NCBI GenBank assembly: GCA_002383105.1
Contig: DFXC01000078.1
Location: 1-18,896, forward strand
DNA length: 18,896 nucleotides
Reading direction: 5' to 3'
DNA from: Hyphomicrobiaceae bacterium UBA4118
GTDB lineage: Bacteria; Pseudomonadota; Alphaproteobacteria; Rhizobiales; Methyloligellaceae
Numbering within the stretch: position 1 is the first letter of the stretch; every line of letters begins with the position of its first letter. The notes below the pieces were generated by a model. It had not been told where the DNA came from. It saw only the letters and a program-made list of their open reading frames with translations, and searched no databases. The position numbers and the translations under genes are program-made. This document shows positions 8,142 through 15,355 of the stretch, piece after piece.

Positions 8142-10267
8142 GTGTCGCAAGACACGGGCATGAAGACCGGCAGCTACGGGGCTCAGAGCGGCATCACCCT
8201 CATCAACAGCGGCGGGATTACGTCGCTGGGCGATAGCATCTACGCCCGCACGGTCGGCGTCGGCAGCAAGGTGTCGGTCCTGAACAGCGGCGATCTTAAC
8301 GCCAGCCAAGGACCGAAAACGACCGGCGACGGCATCTACGCCCAGACCATTCTGAGCGATAGCCCGATCGACATCGTCAACCAGGGCAACAAAACCGGCG
8401 AAGATGACGGCATCGACGCCAGGACCTATGGCGCGAACAGCAACATCACCGTCACCAACAGCGGGGCGATCGATCCCCATGTCGGCGTCTACGCCCTCGC
8501 GCTCGGCGCCGGCAGCCGCAACCAGATCGTCAACTCGGGCTCAATCTATGGCCTCGATGCCGCCATCCTGGCGGTGAGCTACGCCGGGACGAAGATCGTC
8601 AACACCGGCGACATCTCGGCGGGCACCGATTTTACCATCGGCGTTTATGGGGCGAGCACCGAGATCGTCAACCAGGGCCATATCACCGGCTTCGTCGTCT
8701 TGACCAACAGTTCGGACAGCTTCGACAACCAAGCTGGAGGCGTGTTCGAGACCAAGCTGATCAGCTATTTCAACGGCGGCGACGATCTTTTCCGCAACGA
8801 GGCCGGCGCCACGGTGCTCGCCGCCACCGATCCCAAGGAGAGCGAGCATAGCTCGTTCGAGGGCCTCGAGCGCTTCGAGAACCAAGGCCTCATCACCATG
8901 CAGGACAGGCAGGTGGGTGACAGCTTCGAGATCGCCAACACCGTCGGCGGCAGAGACCTCGCATTCGTCGCCTCGGGCAAATCGACTCTTGGCGTCGACT
9001 CCTTCTTGGGGAAACCGGGCTCCGTCTCCGACACCTTCACTATCAACGGCGATGTCAGCGGCAAGACCGTGGTCAAGGTGAACAACACCAATCCCGGGCC
9101 CGGCGTATTCAACAAGGTCGGCATCCCGGTCGTCTATGTGAACGGCAACGTCAAGGGCGACGAGTTCTTCCTCAAAAAGCCGATCGACACCGGCTTCTTC
9201 AACTACGACCTGTTCTTCAAGCCGACCGGAAGCGGCATCTTCGAGCTTAAGAGCGTACCTGGTGGGGGCGCCCCTGTCCTGCCGCACCTCATCACCAACG
9301 TGCAGGACGTCTTCCACACCACCAGTGATACTTGGTTCGACCGCACCGCCGATCTACGTGTGCTGTTGAATGGCGGCGCGCCCAATGCCCCGCAGCCTGG
9401 AGACACGGAGGGCGCGCCCGGCATCTCGATCACCCCTGCGGTGTGGGTGCGCGGCGGGGCCCATTGGATCGGCCGCGAGGGCGACGAGACGACAAAGCAG
9501 TTCGGCCGCACCTATGAGTACAAGCTCGACGGCAATCTGAATGTTGAGGACTTCCAGAGCGGCATCGATTTTGGCAAGCGGGACCTGCTCTCTGAAGGCG
9601 ACATTCTCGTCTTCGGCCTACTCGGCGGCTGGGAGCACGCCGATGTCAACTTCAACGCCCTCAATCGACAGTTCAACATGTCTGGCGTCCAGGCCGGCGC
9701 CTACGCCACCTTCTCAAGGACGGGCTTTTCGTCGATACGCTGTTCAAGGCGGACTTCCTCAACCACGAGCAAAAGGTCACCGGATTTCCGGACTCCCTCG
9801 ACGCCACCAGCTTCGGCGTGCGCACCGATGCGGGTTATCGCTTCGGCGGCTTCCGTGGCGGCGCCTTTATCGAGCCGCTTGCCACCATTGGGGTGTTGTG
9901 GAGCGACCTGGACAGCTTTGCGCTTGGCGGCAACAAGGTCTCCTTCGACGAAGACCCCAACGTGCGGGGCCGGCTTGGCTTGCGCGTCGGCACGAGCATG
10001 GCGGTTTGGGCCGGCACCACCATGGAGCCGTTCGTCATCGGCAGCCTGTGGGGGGATTTGTCGGGCGACCGCCAAGCCACCCTGGTCTCGAGCGGCAGCA
10101 CCTTTCATTTCGAGGATAACCCGCAAGATGTGTGGGGCGAGGTGTCTGCGGGCGTGAACTTCTTCAACCCATCCGCCAACACCTCCGTCTTCGCCAAGCT
10201 CGACGTGACCTTCGGCGACAATATCGAAGGCTTCAGCGGCAAAGCCGGCATGCGGGTCAGCTGGTAG
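8142..10267 (+). pseudogene. broken autotransporter: no signal peptide, frameshifted barrel
   Basis: The first ~250 residues are imperfect beta-helix repeats of the type ITLINSGGI / VSVLNSGDL / IDIVNQGN / ITVTNSGAI / NQIVNSGSI, typical of autotransporter passengers. A pertactin-like junction follows, then from about residue 430 (PAVWVRGGAHW) a C-terminal beta-barrel that ends in the expected aromatic (GMRVSW). Two defects are visible. No signal peptide precedes the repeats: the repeat can be read back beyond GTG 8142 (APIRIENSGDI) to the phaC stop at 8103, so the N-terminus is missing. At 9711-9716 the frame breaks: TTC is followed by TCAAGGAC, where TTCCTCAAGGAC would give the expected FLKDGLFVDT. 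The rest of the barrel is read in the -1 frame to TAG at 10265. Read through the shift, the product would be 708 residues. A sequencing error could explain the shift but not the missing head. Confidence 0.8.
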
Positions 10268-10275
10268 GCGAAAGG

Positions 10276-11325
10276 CTAAGGGAACAGCGGAAGCTGCTCG
10301 AGGCCTGTCGTCTCCTCGAAGCCGTGCATCAGATTGAAGTTCTGCAAGGCCTGGCCGGCAGAGCCCTTCACCAGATTGTCGATGGCCGACACCACGATGG
10401 CGCGGCCTTTGAGCCGATCGGCGAACACGCCGATATGGCAGAAGTTCGAGCCGCGCACGTGCTGGGTCGCAGGGATCACGGCCTCCCCGACGACGCGCAC
10501 GAAGGGGCTCTGCGCATAGGCCTTTGCAAGAGCCGCGCGGAGATCGCCAGCTGTCGCGTTTTCGGCAAGCCGCACATAAGAGGTGCACAGCTCGCCGCGG
10601 GCCATGGGAGCAAGATGGGGCGTGAAGCTGACGGTCACCGGCGCCCCTGCCGCGAGCCCCAGCTCCTGCTCGATCTCCGGCACATGGCGGTGGTTGCCGA
10701 TACCGTAAGGCGAAAGCCCCTCGCCCGCTTCGGAGAAGAGGATGTTCTGCTTGAGCGTGCGGCCGGCGCCCGAGACGCCCGACTTCGCATCGATGATGAT
10801 GTCCTCCCGCGCGATGAGCTTCGCCTTGGTCAGCGGCAGAAGCGCAAGCAGTACGGCCGTGGGATAGCAGCCCGGGCAGGCAACAAGCCGCGCGCCTTTG
10901 ATCTTGTCGCGATAATGCTCGGTCAGTCCGTAGACGGCACCCTTGAGAAGCTCCGGCGCGCCGTGCTCGCCCCCATACCAATCGGCGTAGAGGTGAGGAT
11001 CGCGCAGGCGGAAGTCGGCCGACATGTCGATGACCTTGATGCGCTTCGGCAGCTTGGCGATCTCGCTATGGGCGGTCCCATGGGGCAGCCCGCAAAAGGC
11101 GACGTCGACCTTGCTCCAATCCACGTGGTCGGAGCTGACAAGGGCCGGCGCGTCGAGGCTTGCCAGATGCGGGAAGACTTGGGCGAGGCTCTGGCCGGCA
11201 TGGCCCTTGGCGATGAGCGCTACCAGCTTGATGGCTGGATGAAGCGCGGCAAGCCGGATCATGTCGGCGCCGGTATAGCCGCTGGCGCCTAGCACGGCGG
11301 CCTTGATCGGTTTGTTGCTGGCCAT
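10276..11325 (-). CDS. argC: N-acetyl-gamma-glutamyl-phosphate reductase
   Basis: ArgC makes N-acetylglutamate semialdehyde from N-acetylglutamyl phosphate with NADPH, the third step of arginine synthesis. From ATG 11325 the product is 349 residues: the nucleotide-binding loop GASGYTGA (13-20), FCGLPHGTAH (77-86), the active-site cysteine in CPGCYPT (Cys153), KSGVSGAGR (181-189), HRHVPEI (212-218), and a normal C-terminus. Length fits the long ArgC type. The frame is open to 11403, but the extra 26 codons fall in a degenerate palindromic repeat and look non-coding. It ends 8 bases from the stop of the convergent autotransporter pseudogene, with no terminator between. It follows rpsI on the same strand after a 144-base gap. 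Confidence 0.95.
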   Translation of the reverse strand: MASNKPIKAAVLGASGYTGADMIRLAALHPAIKLVALIAKGHAGQSLAQVFPHLASLDAPALVSSDHVDWSKVDVAFCGLPHGTAHSEIAKLPKRIKVIDMSADFRLRDPHLYADWYGGEHGAPELLKGAVYGLTEHYRDKIKGARLVACPGCYPTAVLLALLPLTKAKLIAREDIIIDAKSGVSGAGRTLKQNILFSEAGEGLSPYGIGNHRHVPEIEQELGLAAGAPVTVSFTPHLAPMARGELCTSYVRLAENATAGDLRAALAKAYAQSPFVRVVGEAVIPATQHVRGSNFCHIGVFADRLKGRAIVVSAIDNLVKGSAGQALQNFNLMHGFEETTGLEQLPLFP

Positions 11326-11379
11326 GTTCGAGGCTCGCTTATGTGTCTTGCAAAGGAGGATTGACCAAGCCGCCTTCGT

Positions 11380-11448
11380 CATACGAAAGCCGGTATCCAG
11401 CAATGGATCGTTGATTGCCGACTGAATTCCGGCTTGCGCCGAAGGACC
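11380..11448. repeat. degenerate intergenic palindromic repeat
   Basis: AAGCCGG (11387-11393) and CCGGCTT (11429-11435) are exact inverted copies 35 bases apart. The flanks extend the likeness: TCATACGAAAGCCGGTATCC on one side, ATTCCGGCTTGCGCCGAAGG on the other. Both resemble, from memory, the dispersed GGCGAAAGCCGG-type palindromes common between genes in alphaproteobacteria. The copies are imperfect, suggesting an old, decayed element in the rpsI-argC gap. The rest of the gap shows no reading frame worth calling. Confidence 0.4.
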
Positions 11449-11469
11449 TAGCTGTCCACGAAGCGCGAG

Positions 11470-11949
11470 TTAGCGCTTGGAGAACTGGAAGCTCTTTCGG
11501 GCCTTGGCCTTGCCGTACTTCTTGCGCTCAACCGTGCGGGCGTCGCGGGTGAGGAACCCGCCCTTTTTCAGCACGCCGCGGAGCTCAGGCTCGAAGCGGG
11601 TAAGCGCCTTGGAGATGCCATGACGGACGGCGCCGGCCTGGCCCGAAAGTCCGCCGCCGCTCACCGTGCAGACGATGTCGAACTGGCCCTCGCGCTTTGC
11701 GGCGATGAGCGGCTGGTTGAGAATCATCCGCAAAACAGGCCGTGCGAAATAGGTCGTCTGGTCCCTGCCGTTGACTGTGATTTTGCCGGGCCCCCGCTTC
11801 ACCCAGACGCGGGCAACGGCGTCCTTGCGCTTGCCGGTGGCGTAGGCGCGGCCCTGCGCGTCGACCTTCTTCTCATAGACGCGCGCCTGTTGGGCGGTGG
11901 TCTCGCCCTTGAGCGGAGCAAGGTCCTCCAGCGTCATGGTCTCGCTCAT
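11470..11949 (-). CDS. rpsI: 30S ribosomal protein S9
   Basis: S9 binds the 16S rRNA head and reaches the P site with its C-terminal tail. The 159-residue product has a 35-residue N-terminal extension common in alphaproteobacteria, then the S9 core: [18 protein letters not shown], the [19 protein letters not shown] segment (about 98-116), and the basic end finishing in the FSKR tail expected to contact tRNA. The ribosome site AAGGAG lies inside the 3' end of rplM, about 11 bases before the ATG, and only 4 bases separate the two genes, so S9 and L13 are translated from one message. Confidence 0.97.
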   Translation of the reverse strand: MSETMTLEDLAPLKGETTAQQARVYEKKVDAQGRAYATGKRKDAVARVWVKRGPGKITVNGRDQTTYFARPVLRMILNQPLIAAKREGQFDIVCTVSGGGLSGQAGAVRHGISKALTRFEPELRGVLKKGGFLTRDARTVERKKYGKAKARKSFQFSKR

Positions 11950-11953
11950 GGCT

Positions 11954-12418
11954 TTAGGCGCTCCTTGCGTTCTTGGTATTGAGGGCGGCGACGTCGAGAA
12001 CTATCGGGCTTTGCGCCTCGTGGGGATGCTCGGGGCCGGCATAGACCCGCAAATTCTTCATCTGCTGGCGGCCGAGGGGCCCGCGCGGCACCATCCGCTC
12101 CACGGCCTTGTGCAGCACCCGCTCGGGATGCTTGCCGTCAAGGATCTTCTCGGCCGTGCGACTCTTGATGCCACCCGGGTAGCCGGTGTGCCAGTTATAG
12201 ACCTTGTCGGCGCGCTTGTTGCCGGTGAGCACGACCTTGCCCGCGTTGATCACGATGATGTTGTCGCCGCAATCCATATGGGGCGTGAAGCTCGGCTTGT
12301 GCTTGCCGCGGAGCCGCATGGCGATAAGCGACGCGAGCCTGCCGACGACAAGGCCGGCAGCGTCGATGAGGATCCAGGTTTTCTCGATGTCTTTGGGGGT
12401 GGCTGAAAAGGTCTTCAT
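11954..12418 (-). CDS. rplM: 50S ribosomal protein L13
   Basis: L13 is an early-assembly protein of the large subunit. The 154-residue sequence is typical: [18 protein letters not shown] (14-31), [15 protein letters not shown] (38-52), [13 protein letters not shown] (73-85) and the highly conserved [20 protein letters not shown] (107-126). It leads the rplM-rpsI operon, whose promoter probably lies in the divergent region upstream (a TATAAT on the minus strand at 12526-12521). Confidence 0.97.
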   Translation of the reverse strand: MKTFSATPKDIEKTWILIDAAGLVVGRLASLIAMRLRGKHKPSFTPHMDCGDNIIVINAGKVVLTGNKRADKVYNWHTGYPGGIKSRTAEKILDGKHPERVLHKAVERMVPRGPLGRQQMKNLRVYAGPEHPHEAQSPIVLDVAALNTKNARSA

Positions 12419-12520
12419 GGCTCGTCTCGGATCGGAGGATCGGCGCTTCTAGCGGCTCATCTGCCGGAGGTCAAGGGCAAGGGGGAATATCATGCGGAAT
12501 CCGTCTATTAGTAATGTGGT

Positions 12521-12526
12521 ATTATA
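12521..12526 (-). promoter_or_regulatory. candidate -10 box for rplM-rpsI
   Basis: A perfect TATAAT on the minus strand lies 103 bases ahead of the rplM start. The -35 region expected 17-18 bases upstream reads GCCAGT or TGCCAG, a poor match, and falls in the downstream arm of the inverted repeat at 12527-12551. On the plus strand the same spot offers TATTAT (12520-12525), so it could also serve the divergent hydratase gene. Confidence 0.4.
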
Positions 12527-12551
12527 GTACCAGTCTTGGAGAGACTGGCAC
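12527..12551. promoter_or_regulatory. 25-bp inverted repeat in the rplM/hydratase divergent promoter
   Basis: The arms GTACCAGTC and GACTGGCAC are inverted copies with one mismatch, around a 7-base centre TTGGAGA. The repeat abuts the TATAAT of the rplM promoter and a second partial palindrome, GGTATTATAGTACC (12518-12531). It could be a regulator binding site or, in RNA, a hairpin in the hydratase leader. No T-run follows on either strand, so it is not a terminator. Confidence 0.45.
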
Positions 12552-12611
12552 GGCAACCCGCGCTGATATAAAGGCGTTGCATTCCAGCCAACGAGGTGGG
12601 AACAGGCGCGA

Positions 12612-13430
12612 ATGGCAAAGATTGCGACGAAGCCGGCGCTGAAAGACGAAGTCCTGCTGCGGCAGGACATCGGTCGGGTCGCGCTGCTCACGCTCAATCG
12701 GCCTGAGGCGCGCAACAGCCTCTCCGAAGGATTGATGGCGGCGCTTTACGGTGCCGTCACCGAGATCGGCGGCGCTGACGCCATCCGGGCCATCGTTATT
12801 ACCGGCGCCGGCTCCGCCTTTTCGTCGGGGCACGATCTGAAAGAGCTGACGGCACATCGCGGCGACGCCGACAAAGGCCGTTCCTTTTTCGCCACGACCA
12901 TGACGGCCTGCTCCGAGATGATGCTCGCCATCGTGCGTTCGCCCAAGCCCGTGATCGCAGCGGTGAACGGCATTGCCACCGCCGCCGGCTGCCAGCTCGT
13001 CGCAAGCTGCGATCTCGCCGTAGCAGCCACGGACGCACGCTTTGCCACGCCCGGGGTGAATATCGGGCTGTTCTGCTCGACGCCCATGGTGGCACTCAGC
13101 CGCAATGTCTCGCGCAAAGCCGCCCTGGAGATGCTGCTCTTGGGCGAGATGGTGAGCGCGGAAGACGCAAAGTCGCTCGGCCTCGTCAATCGCGTGGTGG
13201 CAGGGGATCGCGTGGTGAACGAGGCGGTCGAGTTCGGCCGCCAGATCGCGACGAAACCGAAGCGCACGCTCAAGATCGGCAAGGAGGCCTTCTACCGCCA
13301 GCTCGACATGCCACTCGACGATGCCTACGCCTATGCCTCCGCCGTCATGGTGGAGAACATGCTCGACGCAGAGGCCGAGGAGGGCATCGGCGCCTTCATC
13401 GACAAGCGGCAGCCGCGCTGGCCGCGGTAG
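12612..13430 (+). CDS. enoyl-CoA hydratase/isomerase family protein (ECHDC3-like)
   Basis: This 272-residue crotonase-fold protein carries the family frame: LTLNRPEARNSLS (26-38), the first oxyanion-hole segment SSGHDL (71-76), and AVNGIATAAGCQLVASCDLAVA (117-138) with the second oxyanion glycine. The two glutamates of classical enoyl-CoA hydratase are absent: Gln128 stands at the first position and Gly148 (TPGVNIG) at the second. The GLFCSTP stretch (152-158) is as in the ECHDC3 subfamily, whose reaction is not settled. It therefore probably binds acyl-CoA but may not hydrate enoyl-CoA. The ATG at 12612 lacks a strong ribosome site; GAGGTGGG lies about 12 bases ahead. Twenty-six bases separate it from the CoA-binding gene downstream. 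Confidence 0.85.
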   Translation: MAKIATKPALKDEVLLRQDIGRVALLTLNRPEARNSLSEGLMAALYGAVTEIGGADAIRAIVITGAGSAFSSGHDLKELTAHRGDADKGRSFFATTMTACSEMMLAIVRSPKPVIAAVNGIATAAGCQLVASCDLAVAATDARFATPGVNIGLFCSTPMVALSRNVSRKAALEMLLLGEMVSAEDAKSLGLVNRVVAGDRVVNEAVEFGRQIATKPKRTLKIGKEAFYRQLDMPLDDAYAYASAVMVENMLDAEAEEGIGAFIDKRQPRWPR

Positions 13431-13456
13431 TCTATCGCCCCCTGCCCCGCGACCGC

Positions 13457-13981
13457 ATGAACCACGACGTCTACAGCGACGCCTATATCAGGGATATCCT
13501 CACCAACCATCGCACCATCGCCATGGTGGGAGCGAGCCCCAACACGTCCCGGCCGAGCTATTTCGCCATGAAATATCTCAAGGCGAAGGGCTTCTGCGTG
13601 ATCCCGGTCAATCCAGGCCAAGCGGGCAAGGAGATCCTCGGCGAAAAGGTCTATGCCTCTCTCGCCGACATTGTGGAGAAGGTTGACATCGTCGACATCT
13701 TCCGCGGCTCGGAAGCCGCGGTCGCCATCACCCGCGAGGCGATCAGGATCGCCGCTCATGTGGTGTGGATGCAGATCGGCGTGCGCAACGACGAGGCGGC
13801 AAGGCTCGCCGAGGCGGCGGGCTTACAAGTGGTGATGAACCGCTGCCCGAAGATCGAATATGGCAGGCTCTCCGGCGAGCTCAGTTGGGCGGGGGTCAAT
13901 TCCCGCAGGCTGTCGAGCAAGCGGCCGCTGCTCGGGGTCAAGGGCGTGCAGCATCGCGTGCTCGCCTCCGGCAGGGATTGA
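13457..13981 (+). CDS. CoA-binding domain protein (YccU-like)
   Basis: A 174-residue single-domain protein with the Rossmann-like CoA-binding fold of the small YccU/CoA_binding_2 family. Visible features are the nucleotide loop IAMVGASPNTSRPSYF (21-36), VIPVNPGQAGKEILG (48-62), and the conserved MNRCPKIEY (127-135) near the C-terminus. The family binds CoA or acyl-CoA, but a cellular role is not established. It follows the ECHDC3-like gene closely and is probably co-transcribed with it, which groups two CoA-handling proteins. Confidence 0.85.
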   Translation: MNHDVYSDAYIRDILTNHRTIAMVGASPNTSRPSYFAMKYLKAKGFCVIPVNPGQAGKEILGEKVYASLADIVEKVDIVDIFRGSEAAVAITREAIRIAAHVVWMQIGVRNDEAARLAEAAGLQVVMNRCPKIEYGRLSGELSWAGVNSRRLSSKRPLLGVKGVQHRVLASGRD

Positions 13982-14026
13982 GTGGACCTCTGGTCCCGCG
14001 TGGGGCGGGCGTCTTTTCCTCCACCT

Positions 14027-14060
14027 TTGCTATAGTCGCCTCCACCATTAGTCGTAAGGG
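14027..14060 (+). promoter_or_regulatory. candidate extended -10 promoter and ribosome site of the metY gene
   Basis: TTTGCTATAGT (14026-14036) is an extended -10 type box (TGC before TATAGT), though no good -35 lies upstream. AAGGG at 14056-14060 is the ribosome site. It is only 2 bases from the ATG at 14063 but 8 bases from the ATG at 14069, so the second ATG is favoured. The leader would be short, about 25 bases, leaving no room for a riboswitch after this start. Confidence 0.35.
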
Positions 14061-14068
14061 AAATGACA

Positions 14069-15355
14069 ATGATCGCGGACCGGAAGCCCGGCTTCAACAC
14101 GCTTGCCATCCATGCCGGCGCCCAGCCCGATCCCGCGACCGGGGCGCGCGCCACGCCAATCTATCAGACCACGTCCTTTGTCTTCGACGACGTCGAGCAC
14201 GCCGCTGCGTTGTTCAATCTCGAGACCTTCGGCAACATCTATACCCGCATCACCAATCCCACCCAGGCGGTGCTGGAGGAGCGCGTGGCCGCGCTCGAAG
14301 GCGGCACGGCGGGCCTCGCCGTCGCCTCAGGCCACGCGTCACAGATGCTCGTCTTCCATACGCTGCTCGAGCCCGGCGATGAGTTCGTCTCCGCCCGCCA
14401 GCTCTATGGCGGCTCGATCAACCAGTTCACCCATTCCTTCAAGAAATGCGGCTGGACGGTCCGCTTCGCCGATACCACCGACGCGGACTCCTTCCGCGCG
14501 GCGCTGACGCCGAAGACCAAAGCCATCTTCGTCGAGTCGATCGCCAATCCCGGCGGCATCATCACCGACATCGCTGCCGTGGCAGCCGTCGCCAAGGAAG
14601 CCGGCGTTCCGCTAATCGTCGATAACACGCTGGCCACGCCCTATCTCATCCGCCCCATCGAGCATGGCGCCGACATCATCGTGCATTCGCTGACTAAGTT
14701 CCTCGGCGGCCACGGCAACTCGATCGGCGGCGCGATCGTCGATTGCGGCACCTTCGATTGGCTCAAGAGCGGGCGGTATCCGACGCTGTCGGCCCCCACG
14801 GCGAGCTATCACGGCATCACGTTCGCCGAGACCTTCGGCAATTTCGCCTTCGCCATCGCCTGTCGCGTGCTCAGCTTGCGCGATCTCGGGCCTGCCATCT
14901 CGCCGTTCAACGCCTTCCTCATCCTCACCGGGATCGAGACGCTGCCCTTGCGCATGCAGCGCCACTGCGACAACGCGCTCGCCGTCGCGACCTGGCTGTC
15001 TCGCCACCCCAAGGTGGCGTGGGTCAATTATGCGGGATTAGCGGACAACAAATATCACGCGCTCGCCAAGCGCTATTGCCCGCAAGGGGCAGGTGCGGTG
15101 TTCACCTTCGGGTTGAAAGGCGGCTATGAGGCGGGCATCGCGCTCGTTAGCAACGTCAAGCTGTTCAGCCATCTCGCCAATATCGGCGATACGCGGAGCC
15201 TGATCATTCACCCCGCCTCCACCACCCACCGCCAACTCACCGACGAGCAACGGATGCGCGCCGGAGCGGGCGACGAAGTGGTGCGGCTGTCGATCGGGCT
15301 TGAAGATGTCGACGACATCATCGCCGATCTCGATCAGGCGCTCGCCGCGGCGTGA
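14069..15355 (+). CDS. metY: O-acetylhomoserine sulfhydrylase / aminocarboxypropyltransferase
   Basis: This Cys/Met-metabolism PLP enzyme should convert O-acetylhomoserine and sulfide (or methanethiol) to homocysteine (or methionine). The 428-residue product (from ATG 14069) shows TLAIHAG (11-17), PIYQTTSFVF (30-39), the YTR motif contacting the phosphate of the neighbouring subunit (58-60), SGHASQ (87-92), the PLP-ring aspartate in VDNT (Asp185) and the PLP lysine in HSLTKFLGGHG (Lys210). The length, over 420 residues with SIGGAIVDCGTFDW after the lysine block, separates it from shorter cystathionine synthases and lyases. Substrate preference (O-acetyl versus O-succinyl) is inferred. Its last 22 bases overlap the convergent ctaA gene. 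Confidence 0.9.
   Translation: MIADRKPGFNTLAIHAGAQPDPATGARATPIYQTTSFVFDDVEHAAALFNLETFGNIYTRITNPTQAVLEERVAALEGGTAGLAVASGHASQMLVFHTLLEPGDEFVSARQLYGGSINQFTHSFKKCGWTVRFADTTDADSFRAALTPKTKAIFVESIANPGGIITDIAAVAAVAKEAGVPLIVDNTLATPYLIRPIEHGADIIVHSLTKFLGGHGNSIGGAIVDCGTFDWLKSGRYPTLSAPTASYHGITFAETFGNFAFAIACRVLSLRDLGPAISPFNAFLILTGIETLPLRMQRHCDNALAVATWLSRHPKVAWVNYAGLADNKYHALAKRYCPQGAGAVFTFGLKGGYEAGIALVSNVKLFSHLANIGDTRSLIIHPASTTHRQLTDEQRMRAGAGDEVVRLSIGLEDVDDIIADLDQALAAA

Noticed and set aside
8142..8800. Passenger NSG repeats as a DNA repeat array or CRISPR
   Set aside because: The repetition is at protein level with diverged nucleotides and variable spacing; no identical direct repeats or uniform spacers.
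9705..9760. Programmed -1 frameshift in the autotransporter
   Set aside because: No slippery heptamer (X XXY YYZ) is present at ACCTTCTCAAGG and no obvious downstream structure; autotransporters are not known to use this.
10132..11292. Plus-strand open frame opposite argC
   Set aside because: Antisense to a complete ArgC; low-complexity Arg/Ala/Gly sequence without a recognisable fold.
13984..13996. GGACC-TCT-GGTCC hairpin as a terminator after the CoA-binding gene
   Set aside because: The stem is 5 bp with a 3-base loop and no T-run follows directly; the nearest run (TTTT) is about 17 bases away.
13982..14068. SAM-type riboswitch ahead of metY
   Set aside because: SAM-II elements occur ahead of methionine genes in alphaproteobacteria, but the gap is under 90 bases, no pseudoknot pattern was seen, and the likely transcription start leaves only about 25 bases of leader.
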